Positions 1 to 6,815 of a stretch of 9,921 nt of DNA are shown here, piece after piece. The stretch is from Deltaproteobacteria bacterium (GTDB lineage Bacteria; Myxococcota_A; UBA9160; SZUA-336): positions 1-9,921 of the forward strand of contig DAOUZG010000038.1 of assembly GCA_030665705.1 (NCBI GenBank). Direction: 5' to 3'. Position 1 is the stretch's first letter, and the number at the start of each line of letters is the position of its first letter. A program made the position numbers and the translations under genes. The notes beneath the pieces are model-generated. The model worked only from the letters and a program-made list of their open reading frames with translations, ran no database searches and was not told where the DNA came from.

Positions 1-1124
1 ACGAGGCGGTAGGCCTCGTCGCGCGAGAGTCCCCGCCGCGCGAGCGCGAGGAGCACCCCCTCGGAAAAGATCAGTCCGCGCGCGCTGTCGAGGTTCTCCC
101 GCATCCGTAGGGTGTGGACCTGCAGGCCCTCGATGAGCCCCGCGAGACGGTGGAGCATGAAGTGGACGACGATTGTTGCGTCGGGGCAGACGACGCGTTC
201 GACGGAGCTGTTGGAGATGTCCCGCTCGTGCCAGAGCACCTGGTTCTCGGAGACCGCGACCGCGTAGCCGCGCACCAGGCGCGCCAGACCGGTCAGGGTC
301 TCGAAGCGCCACGGGTTGCGCTTGTGCGGCATCGCGGAGCTCCCCTTCTGCTGCGTGCCGAAGAACTCCTGAACCTCGCCCACCTCCGTCCGCGCGAGGT
401 GGCGCATCTCGACCGCGATTCGCTCGATGGTCGTCGCGGTCTGCGCGAGCGCCGCAAAGAGCTCGGCGTGCCGGTCGCGTGTCACGATCTGGCTCGAAAC
501 CGCGGGGACGGCCAGTCCGAGCTCCGCCAGGACCTCTTCCTCCACGTCGGGGGCGAGGTGCGCAAACGTTCCCACCGCACCCGAGATCTTGCCGGTGGCG
601 ATCGCCTCCTTCGCACGCACGAGGCGCTCGCGGTTCCGGCGCATCTCGTCCCAGGCGTAGAGGAGCTTCACGCCGAAGGTCGTCGGCTCGGCCTGGATCC
701 CGTGGGTTCGCCCGACCATGACCGTCGCGCGGTGCTCGAGCGCACGGCGCTTGAGCACGTCGAGCACACGGTCGCACTCGGCCAGGATCAGTCCGGTCGC
801 GTCGCGGAGCTGAATCGCGAGGCAGGTGTCGAGCACGTCGGAGGAGGTGAGTCCCAGGTGAACGTAGCGGGCAGCGGGGCCGATCTGTTCGGCCAGGGCG
901 TCGAGGAACGCGTTCACGTCGTGGTGGACCCGGGCCTCGATCTCGGCGACACGCTGGGGGTCGACCTTCGCACGAGTCTCGATCGCACGGAACGCCTCCT
1001 GCGGAATCTCGCTACGGCGGGCGAGCGCGCGGCAAACCGCCACCTCGATCCGCACCCAGATGTCGTAGCGCGCGGACTCCTCCCAGATCCGGGCCAGCTC
1101 CGGCCGCGTGTATCTCGGGATCAA
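1..1124 (-). CDS. purB: Adenylosuccinate lyase (3' end outside window)
   Basis: PurB cleaves adenylosuccinate to AMP and SAICAR to AICAR, releasing fumarate, at two steps of cytosolic purine synthesis. I translated 374 residues from a TTG codon; the frame stays open to the left edge, so about 55-60 C-terminal residues are missing compared with the ~431-residue B. subtilis enzyme. It opens IPRYTRPELARIW, close to Bacillus-type PurB. Visible active-site features are His68 in HHDVNAF, LTSSDVLDT (92-100), GRTHG with His141, and the superfamily signature GSSAMPHKRNP (261-271) with Ser262/Ser263 in the mobile loop. WHERDISNSS (298-307) is also typical. The TTG start is chosen because a perfect AAGGAGG lies 6 nt upstream and the protein begins at the family's usual N-terminus. 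The gene starts 28 nt after the cdsA stop and is probably co-transcribed with it. Function is very secure; the TTG start is an inference. Confidence 0.97.
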   Translation of the reverse strand, partial: MIPRYTRPELARIWEESARYDIWVRIEVAVCRALARRSEIPQEAFRAIETRAKVDPQRVAEIEARVHHDVNAFLDALAEQIGPAARYVHLGLTSSDVLDTCLAIQLRDATGLILAECDRVLDVLKRRALEHRATVMVGRTHGIQAEPTTFGVKLLYAWDEMRRNRERLVRAKEAIATGKISGAVGTFAHLAPDVEEEVLAELGLAVPAVSSQIVTRDRHAELFAALAQTATTIERIAVEMRHLARTEVGEVQEFFGTQQKGSSAMPHKRNPWRFETLTGLARLVRGYAVAVSENQVLWHERDISNSSVERVVCPDATIVVHFMLHRLAGLIEGLQVHTLRMRENLDSARGLIFSEGVLLALARRGLSRDEAYRL

Positions 1125-1130
1125 CGAACT

Positions 1131-1137
1131 CCTCCTT
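1131..1137 (-). promoter_or_regulatory. Ribosome binding site of purB
   Basis: AAGGAGG on the minus strand, 6 nt before the TTG codon taken as the purB start. No ATG or GTG in that frame lies at a suitable distance, so this site decides the start. It sits within the short cdsA–purB gap, so purB has its own strong initiation signal rather than relying on overlap with cdsA. Confidence 0.85.
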
Positions 1138-1152
1138 CCCGTCGATGTCTTC

Positions 1153-2193
1153 TTACGTCAGTTGCAGATAGTAGTAAGCCAGGAGCAGATAATACGTCAC
1201 CGGAATGGCGAGCAGCGCCGAGTCGATCCGGTCGAGAAATCCTCCCATTCCCGGGAGAAGAGCTGCCGCGTCCTTCTTTTTCGCATCCCGCTTGAGAACG
1301 GATTCCACCAGGTCTCCGAGGATCGCGACGGTGGCAATCGCGATTCCGAACACCGCTGCGATCATGATCGGAAAACCCAGGGAGAGTCCGCCCGGCACCA
1401 GGTGGTCGAACACGAGCTTCATCAGGACGGCCACACCCGCTCCGGCGAGGATGCCGCCGATTGCGCCTTCGACGGTCTTGCTGGGGCTGATGGTCCTCGC
1501 GAGCTTTCGCCGGCCGTAGGCCCGACCCACGAAGTAGGCCCCGCCATCGCACCCCACCGCCGCTGCGAGGCTGAAAAGCATGAAGAAGAAACCCACGTTG
1601 GGGTCGAGCTCCACCGCCGCCACGTCCCCGTATCGCCGGACCAGATCGCCCTGAATGAACCGGACCGAGACGGCGTGGGAGAGAAGCCAGCCCACGTAGA
1701 AGATCCCGAAGAAGGTCACCGAGACGCTCGCGATCGCCTCCTGGATCTCGGAGCGTGTGAGCTGGAGGATCATCATCGTGAGCAGCGCCGCCGTAAGCAG
1801 GCTCGTGGCGTAGAAGGTGTCCCCGATGTAAGCGACGACCGGGAGCAATACGGCGGCGATGGTTCCGAGAACGCGGTGCGGCGTCACGCCCTTGACGCTG
1901 ATGAAGTCGTAGAACTCGTTGATGGCGATCGCGTTGATCACGGCGATGGCGACGACGAAGGGGAGGCCCCCCCGCCAGCAGAGCCAGATGACCGGGGGGA
2001 CCAGGACCGCTGTGGTCAGCCACCGCAGGGTCAGGTTGCCCGGGCGCCACCGCCGCCGCTGCGGCTCCCGGGGCGTGGGCGCCCGTGGGTGCAGCGGCTG
2101 AGCAGGCGGAAAGACCGGAGCGCGGTTCGGCGCTGCGCCTTCCTCGGCCCCGGGCGCTCCGCCTCCGGCGCCGTCCTGCTGGCGACTATCCAC
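1153..2193 (-). CDS. cdsA: Phosphatidate cytidylyltransferase (CDP-diglyceride synthase)
   Basis: CdsA is the integral membrane enzyme that makes CDP-diacylglycerol from phosphatidate and CTP, the precursor of all phospholipid head-group branches. The 346-residue protein is longer than the ~285 residues of E. coli CdsA. The extra length is mostly residues 1-55, a Pro/Arg/Gly-rich, probably disordered cytosolic tail. Several hydrophobic membrane segments follow from about residue 57 to 340. Family landmarks are CDGGAYFVGR (215-224), ISPSKTVEGAIGG (235-247) and the C-terminal CDS signature beginning at Ser298 (SVLKR), then K307-D308 and ending DRID (321-324). One signature position departs from the classical pattern: the usual HGG reads MGG at 316-318. 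The GTG start has AAGGGGGG 8 nt upstream. cdsA lies 83 nt after dut and 28 nt before purB, not in an uppS–dxr cluster. Family assignment is firm. Confidence 0.95.
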   Translation of the reverse strand: MDSRQQDGAGGGAPGAEEGAAPNRAPVFPPAQPLHPRAPTPREPQRRRWRPGNLTLRWLTTAVLVPPVIWLCWRGGLPFVVAIAVINAIAINEFYDFISVKGVTPHRVLGTIAAVLLPVVAYIGDTFYATSLLTAALLTMMILQLTRSEIQEAIASVSVTFFGIFYVGWLLSHAVSVRFIQGDLVRRYGDVAAVELDPNVGFFFMLFSLAAAVGCDGGAYFVGRAYGRRKLARTISPSKTVEGAIGGILAGAGVAVLMKLVFDHLVPGGLSLGFPIMIAAVFGIAIATVAILGDLVESVLKRDAKKKDAAALLPGMGGFLDRIDSALLAIPVTYYLLLAYYYLQLT

Positions 2194-2201
2194 GCTGCAG
2201 T

Positions 2202-2209
2202 CCCCCCTT
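2202..2209 (-). promoter_or_regulatory. Ribosome binding site of cdsA
   Basis: AAGGGGGG on the minus strand ends 8 nt before the GTG at 2193-2191. It supports GTG as the start and hence the long Pro/Arg-rich N-terminal tail. A start nearer the first membrane segment would lack a comparable signal that I can see. Confidence 0.6.
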
Positions 2210-2215
2210 GCGCCG

Positions 2216-2277
2216 GGACCCTACCTCCGGAGCCGCCGAGGGTCCAGCCAGGGCCCGGTTCGGGGCAGAAGGACCCT
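2216..2277 (-). repeat. Three-copy AGGGTCC element in the dut–cdsA gap
   Basis: On the transcribed strand AGGGTCC occurs at 2277-2271 (its first base is the last base of the dut stop codon) and at 2222-2216, with its exact complement GGACCCT between them at 2245-2239. The middle copy can pair over 7 bp with either flanking copy, giving two mutually exclusive hairpins with loops of about 25 and 16 nt. The downstream hairpin would end 6 nt before the cdsA Shine-Dalgarno sequence. No U-tract follows, so a simple intrinsic terminator is unlikely. The repeat is directly visible; a regulatory role is inference. Confidence 0.45.
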
Positions 2278-2759
2278 TACCGTCCGGTATGCCCGAAGCC
2301 GCCCGGGCCTCGGCTCGTCGGACCGAGCGCAGCCGGGTCCTCGACCTGCTCCCACTCGGGCTGGGCCACGGGTGCGATCGTGAGCTGGGCGATGCGGTCG
2401 CCACGGCGGATCGTCACGGGCTCGCGCCCGGCGTTCAGAAGGATCACGCGGATCTCGCCCCGGTAGTCGGAGTCGATCGTCCCGGGCGCGTTCAGAAGGG
2501 TGAGCCCGTGGCGGAGGGCGAGTCCGCTCCGGGGCCGGACCTGTCCCTCGAAGCCTTCCGGGATGGCCACCGCAATGCCCGTCGGAACCGCGGAGCGGTC
2601 CCCCGGCTGGAGCAGGAGGTCGGTGGAAAGCGCCGCGTAAAGGTCCACGCCCGCACTCCCCGAGGTGGCGGGTTTGGGAAGCGGCAGGTCGGCATCTTCG
2701 ACGGGACGCACGCGGGCGATCCGGACCCGGACCGCCCCCCCGCCCTCGAGCCGCGTCAC
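2277..2759 (-). CDS. dut: Deoxyuridine 5'-triphosphate nucleotidohydrolase (dUTPase)
   Basis: Dut hydrolyses dUTP to dUMP and pyrophosphate, keeping uracil out of DNA and feeding thymidylate synthesis. It is a soluble trimeric enzyme. The 160-residue protein has all five dUTPase motifs in order: SAGVDLYA (35-42), PRSGLA (76-81), [15 protein letters not shown] (89-103) with the catalytic-site Asp, [10 protein letters not shown] (118-127) and the glycine-rich C-terminal arm [10 protein letters not shown] (150-159) that closes over the substrate. Length is normal for the family (about 150), with a roughly 9-residue N-terminal extension. The start is GTG at 2759, with GAGGTG 5 nt upstream. It overlaps the M16 peptidase stop as GTGA, so translation is probably coupled. 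The M16–dut pairing downstream of pnp is a recurrent gene order in bacteria. Confidence 0.97.
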   Translation of the reverse strand: MTRLEGGGAVRVRIARVRPVEDADLPLPKPATSGSAGVDLYAALSTDLLLQPGDRSAVPTGIAVAIPEGFEGQVRPRSGLALRHGLTLLNAPGTIDSDYRGEIRVILLNAGREPVTIRRGDRIAQLTIAPVAQPEWEQVEDPAALGPTSRGPGGFGHTGR

Positions 2760-4024
2760 GAGCCCACCTCGAAGTCGCCCTCGGAAAAGAGCTCGGGCGG
2801 AACGGGACCCACGGCACCGACCGCGAGCGGCTCGTTGAGAAAATCGGCGGCGAGGGCGTTGACGTCGGAGCGGGTGACTCGCTCGAGCGCCTGAAGGAGA
2901 TGCTCAATATCGGTCTCGTCGCGCCCCAGCAGGGTCTGCTCGGCGAGGTAGGCCATGCGCGCGCCGGTCAGCTCCGCCGAGAGACGAACGCTCGTTCGAA
3001 GCTGACGCTTGGCTGTGTCGAGCTCTTCATCGGTGACACCAGAACTCCTTACCTCGGCGAGGACCTTCCGGACCACCTCGAGCGTCTCCTCCAGTCGGTC
3101 CGGAACGACGCCGAACGCCACCTGGAAGTTCCCCGCGTCCCGGTAACTCGCCAGAGACGAGCCGATCGTGTAGGCGAGACCTCTCCGCTCGCGGACCTCT
3201 CGAAACAGGCGCGACGAACACCCCTCGCCTACGATCGCGGAGAGCAGATCCCCCGCCGGCTTTCGCGGGTCTCCCCGCGGCAGCCCTGTCCCCGACAGAA
3301 AGACCTGGACCTGCTCGAGGTCCCGCGGCACCAGCCCCAGCGCTCCGCGTGCGGCGGGGGGCACCCGCGTCCGGCGCGAATCCCCGGGGGGGAGGTCTGC
3401 AGCGTGCTCCCGCACGAGTCCCACGAGCTCCGCGTGATCGACCTGGCCCGCTGCGGAGACGACCAGGTGCCGTGCGACGAGGTGGGTGTAGAGGTGTCTT
3501 TGGATCTCGGGAAGCTGGAGCCGCGACACCGAGGGACCCGACCCGACGACCGGGAGCCCCAGGGGGTGATCCCCGAAGAAGGCCCGGTCACAGAGATCCG
3601 CGACCAGCTCCTCGGGGTTGTCGTCGACAGCCGCGATCTCGGAGAGGATCACCGTCCGCTCGCGCTCGATCTCCGGCTCGACGCCGGGCGGAAGGGAGTG
3701 GGCCGCGAGGTCGCCGAACAGCGAGACGACGCGGGCCAGATCCTCCGCGAGGACGCGGGCGTGGAAGCAGAGGGTCTCCTTGCTCGTGAAGGCGTTTGCC
3801 GACCCTCCGAGCAGATCGATCTCCCGGTTGATCTCGTCCGCGGAGCGCGTCGGGGTTCCTTTGAACGCCAGATGCTCGATCAGGTGCAAGATCCCGTTCG
3901 TGCCCGGGGTCTCGTCTCGCGAGCCCGTCGGGAAGTACAGACCGACCGCGACACTCTGCACACCCGGGACCTGCTCGCTCACGACGAGTGTCCCAGACGC
4001 AAGCTCGGTCTTGTCCGCCCTCAC
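2756..4024 (-). CDS. M16-family zinc metallopeptidase (processing peptidase-like)
   Basis: This is a member of peptidase family M16 (pitrilysin / mitochondrial processing peptidase beta-like), similar to the B. subtilis YmxG/MlpA group found beside pnp. The inverted zinc site HLIEH is at residues 47-51, and the third ligand is probably Glu129 in ILSEI. The C-terminal half keeps the family's [14 protein letters not shown] stretch (about 278-291). At 422 residues it is a two-domain, half-size M16 protein that would act as a dimer. I see no signal peptide, so it is probably cytosolic. The frame is open into pnp, but I chose GTG at 4024 because it follows the pnp stop by 28 nt, has GAGGA 5 nt upstream and gives the family's usual N-terminus. 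The last four bases overlap dut. Substrate unknown; family members act on peptides or small proteins. Confidence 0.93.
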   Translation of the reverse strand: MRADKTELASGTLVVSEQVPGVQSVAVGLYFPTGSRDETPGTNGILHLIEHLAFKGTPTRSADEINREIDLLGGSANAFTSKETLCFHARVLAEDLARVVSLFGDLAAHSLPPGVEPEIERERTVILSEIAAVDDNPEELVADLCDRAFFGDHPLGLPVVGSGPSVSRLQLPEIQRHLYTHLVARHLVVSAAGQVDHAELVGLVREHAADLPPGDSRRTRVPPAARGALGLVPRDLEQVQVFLSGTGLPRGDPRKPAGDLLSAIVGEGCSSRLFREVRERRGLAYTIGSSLASYRDAGNFQVAFGVVPDRLEETLEVVRKVLAEVRSSGVTDEELDTAKRQLRTSVRLSAELTGARMAYLAEQTLLGRDETDIEHLLQALERVTRSDVNALAADFLNEPLAVGAVGPVPPELFSEGDFEVGS

Positions 4025-4052
4025 GCGCGTCCTCGGATGCGGCCGGCGCCGA

Positions 4053-6257
4053 CTATGCGCCCCTGCCTTCCCGTGCCCCCTGCTTCTCCGCGCGCCGTTG
4101 CCCTTCGTCGAGGGCCGCGCGGCGCGAGAGACGAATCTTGCCGCTCGGATCGACGTCGATGCACTTGACGAGGACCTCGTCCCCCTCGACGCAGATGTCT
4201 TCCACCCGTGCGACACGTCGATCGGCGAGCTCCGAGATGTGGAGGAGCCCGTCAGTCCCGGGAAAGATCTCCACGAAGGCACCGAAGTCCATCAGCTTCT
4301 TGACCTTGCCGAGGTAGACCTTTCCGATCTCCGCGTCCTGGGTCAGGTCCTCGATCATCGACTTGCAGCGCTCGAGTGCATCCCCGTCCGGCGTGAAGAA
4401 GACCACACGGCCGCTGTCCTCGATGTCGATCTTCGCGCCCGTTGCGTCCTGGATTGCGCGGATCACCTTGCCGCCGGGTCCGATCACGTCTCGGACGCGG
4501 TCCGGCTTGACGAAGAGAACCCCCACGCGCGGAGCGTACGGAGAAAGCTCCTCACGAGCACGGAAGTCGGGAAGCTCCCCGGCGGTCTCCTCCGCCATGC
4601 GATCAAGGATATGGAGCCGCCCCTGGCGCGCCTGCTCGAGTGCGGCCTCCATGACGGCCCAGTCGAGCCCCGTGCACTTGATGTCCCTCTGGATCGCGGT
4701 GAGTCCGTTGCGGCTTCCCGCCACTTTGAAGTCCATCTCCCCCAGGTGATCCTCGTCGCCGAGGATGTCCGAGAGCACGGCGTGCCGCTCCCCCTCCTTG
4801 ATGAGGCCCATCGCGATTCCCGCAACCGGGTCGGTGATCCGGACTCCCGCGTCCATCAGGGCCAGGGTCCCCGCGCACACCGTCGCCATCGACGAGGATC
4901 CGTTCGACTCCAACACCTCGGAGACGACGCGGACCGTGTAAGGATTGTCCTCGTCGCCCGGCACGATCGACTCGAGCGCGCGCCGTGCCAGCGCGCCGTG
5001 TCCGATCTCGCGGCGGTTCGGCGCACGAAGCATCTTCGTCTCCCCGACGGAGAACGGCGGGAAGTTGTAGTGGAGAATGAAGCTCTGGCTGTGCCTGGGA
5101 CGGAGGCCGTCGACGACCTGCTGGTCGGACCCACCCCCCAGCGTCACCGCGGCCAGGACCTGTGTTTCGCCGCGCGTGAAGATGCTCGAGCCGTGCACGC
5201 GCTCGAGCGGCCGGAGCGCGCAGCCGATCGCACGGATGTCGGTCGGAGAGCGCCCGTCGATGCGAGTCTGCTCCGAGAGGATGCGTTCCCGCATCACCTC
5301 TGCGCGGAGCTCGTGGAGAATCTCCTTCGCCTGTCGCGTCTGAGTCTTCTCTCCCGCGAGCACCTCGTGCAGCGCGCCGATGGTGGCGAGCTCCAGAGGG
5401 CGGCTTCGGTACTCCGTCACGAGCGCGCCGAGCACCTCCGCTTCGATCTCGTCGAACGCGGAGTAGCGCTTCATCTTCTCGACGATCCGGCTCGCCTCAC
5501 GGATCTTCTCGAGAGCCATCTGCGCCACGCGGGCGCGCAGCTCCTCGTTCGGCTCGGGAGCGGTGAACGAACGGGTGGGCTTCCCGACCCGTCGCGCCAG
5601 CTCCTCCTGCGCCTCGATGATCGGCTCGATCGCCTGCTGCGCGTAGCGGAGCGCCGCGACCATGTCCGCCTCCGCGACCTGCCGCGCGCCGCCCTCGACC
5701 ATGACGATGGCACCGCGCCTCGCCGCGACGACCACACTGATGTCGGCGCGGTCGATCTGCTCGAAGCTCGGATTCACGACGAACTCGCCGTCGACACGGG
5801 CCACCCGCACCGCCCCGATCATCTCCGGGAACGGAATATCCGAAACATTCAGCGCCGCCGAGGCTCCGACCATCGCGAGCATGTCGGGGTCGTGGTCGGT
5901 CTCCACCGACAGTACCGTCGCCGTGACCTGGGTTTCGTCGCGATAGCCATCGGGAAACAGAGGCCGCAACGACCGGTCGATGAACCGGGAGGTGAGAACC
6001 TCCTTCTCCGAGAGCCTGGATTCCCGCTTCAAAAAGCCGCCGGGAAACTTCCCGGCCGCAAAGGTCTTCTCGACGTAGTCGACCGTGAGCGGCAAGAAGT
6101 CGATCCGGTCTCCTTCTCGAGGGCCGGACGCCGTGGCGGCAACGAGAACTGCCGCAGTTCCGTGTCGCACGAGCACCGCACCGCTCGCCTGCTTGGCGAG
6201 CTCGGCCGTCTCGATCGACATTGTCTTTCCGTTGACTGGAAACTCCACCTTTTCCAT
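4053..6257 (-). CDS. pnp: Polyribonucleotide nucleotidyltransferase (PNPase)
   Basis: PNPase is the trimeric 3'-to-5' phosphorolytic exoribonuclease of mRNA decay and the degradosome, and it can also add tails. The 734-residue protein is complete and slightly longer than E. coli PNPase (711). The first RNase PH-like core is about 5-145, with [15 protein letters not shown] at 91-105. The helical linker is about 150-235 and the second RNase PH core about 325-545. [18 protein letters not shown] (498-515) contains Asp503 and Asp509, which match the metal-binding Asp486/Asp492 of E. coli. A KH domain follows with VIGPGGK at 591-597, then an S1 domain (about 644-712) with [14 protein letters not shown], and a short basic tail. 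ATG at 6257 has GGAG 5 nt upstream. The 215-nt leader after rpsO is highly structured, as expected for an autoregulated pnp. Confidence 0.99.
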   Translation of the reverse strand: MEKVEFPVNGKTMSIETAELAKQASGAVLVRHGTAAVLVAATASGPREGDRIDFLPLTVDYVEKTFAAGKFPGGFLKRESRLSEKEVLTSRFIDRSLRPLFPDGYRDETQVTATVLSVETDHDPDMLAMVGASAALNVSDIPFPEMIGAVRVARVDGEFVVNPSFEQIDRADISVVVAARRGAIVMVEGGARQVAEADMVAALRYAQQAIEPIIEAQEELARRVGKPTRSFTAPEPNEELRARVAQMALEKIREASRIVEKMKRYSAFDEIEAEVLGALVTEYRSRPLELATIGALHEVLAGEKTQTRQAKEILHELRAEVMRERILSEQTRIDGRSPTDIRAIGCALRPLERVHGSSIFTRGETQVLAAVTLGGGSDQQVVDGLRPRHSQSFILHYNFPPFSVGETKMLRAPNRREIGHGALARRALESIVPGDEDNPYTVRVVSEVLESNGSSSMATVCAGTLALMDAGVRITDPVAGIAMGLIKEGERHAVLSDILGDEDHLGEMDFKVAGSRNGLTAIQRDIKCTGLDWAVMEAALEQARQGRLHILDRMAEETAGELPDFRAREELSPYAPRVGVLFVKPDRVRDVIGPGGKVIRAIQDATGAKIDIEDSGRVVFFTPDGDALERCKSMIEDLTQDAEIGKVYLGKVKKLMDFGAFVEIFPGTDGLLHISELADRRVARVEDICVEGDEVLVKCIDVDPSGKIRLSRRAALDEGQRRAEKQGAREGRGA

Positions 6258-6268
6258 GCTGACTCCGT

Positions 6269-6313
6269 GGAGCCGGGCAGGCGAACCCCCGCGGGGACCG
6301 CTGGCCCTGCTCC
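6269..6313 (-). promoter_or_regulatory. pnp leader hairpin C, just upstream of the pnp RBS
   Basis: In the mRNA, GGAGC-A-GGGC-CA-GCG (6313-6299) can pair with CGC-CT-GCCC-G-GCTCC (6283-6269). The A/G and CA/CT pairs form small internal loops. The apex contains CCCC-GCG-GGGG. The 45-nt hairpin ends a few bases before the pnp Shine-Dalgarno sequence, which stays single-stranded. An AAAGGAG at 6323-6317 lies just 5' of it and has no start codon at a usable distance. Base pairing was worked out by eye; a role in PNPase translation or stability is inference. Confidence 0.5.
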
Positions 6314-6331
6314 GATCTCCTTTGTCTGTAC

Positions 6332-6426
6332 GGATCGAGATGTGGGCGGGCTATTCAGGGATGCAGGATGAGCGATACCCAAGGCCCTTACGGCCTTGCC
6401 CATCGCTCATCCCACATCTCGCATCC
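6332..6426 (-). promoter_or_regulatory. pnp leader long stem-loop B (RNase III-like element)
   Basis: This is a roughly 95-nt structured element in the rpsO–pnp intergenic RNA. The outer stem is GGAT-(G)-CGAGATGTGGG (6426-6411) with CCCACATCTCGATCC (6346-6332), 15 bp with one bulged G. The inner stem is GGATGAGCGAT (6412-6402) with ATCGCTCATCC (6376-6366), 11 bp sharing two bases with the outer stem. A 3x3 internal loop follows, then CAAGGCC with GGCCTTG (7 bp) closing a GTAAG pentaloop. About 19 nt are looped out on the 3' side (6365-6347). No U-tract follows, so it is not a plain terminator. Position and shape recall the E. coli pnp leader duplex cut by RNase III and used in PNPase autoregulation. 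The pairing is visible; the function is inferred. Confidence 0.6.
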
Positions 6427-6438
6427 ATCAACCAACGA

Positions 6439-6459
6439 GACCGGGCGCCTTGCCCGGTC
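6439..6459 (-). terminator. Hairpin A after rpsO, probably a weak or leaky terminator
   Basis: In the mRNA, GACCGGGC pairs perfectly with GCCCGGTC (8 bp) around an AAGGC loop, 13 nt after the rpsO stop. It is followed by TCGTTGGTTG, which is T-enriched but not a clean U-tract. This resembles a leaky intrinsic terminator or a 3'-end protecting hairpin for rpsO mRNA, comparable in place to E. coli rpsO t1. Read-through into pnp is expected because pnp shows no obvious promoter of its own. Confidence 0.5.
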
Positions 6460-6472
6460 CCAGCCCGTAACT

Positions 6473-6739
6473 CTAGCCCCGGAGCCCCAGACTCTCGACC
6501 AGGGTCCGATACCGTTCGATGTCCTCCCGCTTGAGATAGTTCAGCAGCGAACGCCGCTGGCTAACGAGAAGCAGGAGCCCCCGCCGTGAGTGATGATCGT
6601 GACCGTGAGTTCTGAGGTGCTCGGTGATCTGTCTGATGCGTTCGCTCAGAAGCGCCACCTGCACCTCGGGACAGCCGGTGTCCCCCGGCTTCCGCCCGTA
6701 GCGGCCTACGATCTCCTCTGTTCGCGCGGCGGTGAGCAA
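6473..6739 (-). CDS. rpsO: 30S ribosomal protein S15
   Basis: S15 binds the 16S rRNA central domain early in 30S assembly and contributes to an inter-subunit bridge. The 88-residue product has the normal family length. It starts [15 protein letters not shown], carries [17 protein letters not shown] (19-35) where most S15 proteins read GDTGSPEVQ, then the helix-loop with [16 protein letters not shown] (48-63) and [13 protein letters not shown] (65-77). The frame is open farther upstream into truB, but TTG at 6739 gives the exact S15 N-terminus and has GGAG 5 nt upstream. Upstream are a promoter-like element and a small leader hairpin, downstream a GC-rich hairpin, so rpsO may be both part of the infB transcript and separately transcribed. 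Identity is certain; the TTG start is well supported. Confidence 0.98.
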   Translation of the reverse strand: MLTAARTEEIVGRYGRKPGDTGCPEVQVALLSERIRQITEHLRTHGHDHHSRRGLLLLVSQRRSLLNYLKREDIERYRTLVESLGLRG

Positions 6740-6753
6740 GACTTCTCCGTTCC

Positions 6754-6771
6754 CGTTCAACTGAACGCGGG
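6754..6771 (-). promoter_or_regulatory. Small hairpin in the rpsO 5' leader
   Basis: In the mRNA, CGTTC pairs with GAACG around an AGTT loop (6767-6754). CC/GG can extend the stem across a 2-nt bulge. It lies within the short leader expected from the upstream promoter and ends about 5 nt before the rpsO Shine-Dalgarno GGAG. S15 represses its own mRNA in several bacteria through leader structures that differ between phyla, so this is a candidate operator. The structure is short, so the assignment is tentative. Confidence 0.35.
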
Positions 6772-6773
6772 CC

Positions 6774-6802
6774 TGTATAGCAGACCCCCGGGGGGCGTGC
6801 AA
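6774..6802 (-). promoter_or_regulatory. rpsO: Candidate sigma70-type promoter for rpsO
   Basis: On the minus strand TTGCAC (6802-6797), a 17-nt spacer, then TATACA (6779-6774). The -10 matches 4 of 6 consensus bases and the -35 matches 3 of 6 (TTG), with the optimal spacing. The spacer holds a CCCCCCGGGGG run. Transcription would start near 6767, leaving a leader of about 28 nt before the TTG start. This AT-containing patch stands out in a very GC-rich intergenic region. Confidence 0.5.
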
Positions 6803-6815
6803 CGGAGCAATTCGC

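Noticed and set aside
2194..2276. Intrinsic terminator between dut and cdsA
   Set aside because: Hairpins are possible but no T-run follows either stem on the transcribed strand, so I list the region only as a repeat or possible switch.
114..2466. Long plus-strand open frames opposite purB and cdsA
   Set aside because: Antisense shadows of purB and cdsA, with low-complexity Arg/Asp/Glu-rich translations and no ribosome site or family motif.
2221..2907. A 228-codon minus-strand frame overlapping dut and the M16 3' end
   Set aside because: Out-of-frame reading of dut, Arg/Pro/Gly-rich with no motif; the real dut frame has all five dUTPase motifs.
4025..4282. In-frame extension of the M16 gene upstream into pnp
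   Set aside because: The extra 86 residues are Ser/Arg-rich out-of-frame pnp sequence. A GTG with a ribosome site after the pnp stop gives the normal family N-terminus.
3618..6371. A 917-codon open frame on the plus strand, antisense to pnp and the M16 gene
   Set aside because: It is fully covered by two genes with clear catalytic motifs on the other strand. Long antisense frames are expected in GC-rich DNA, and its product (rich in Arg, Asp, Leu, His) shows no recognisable domain.
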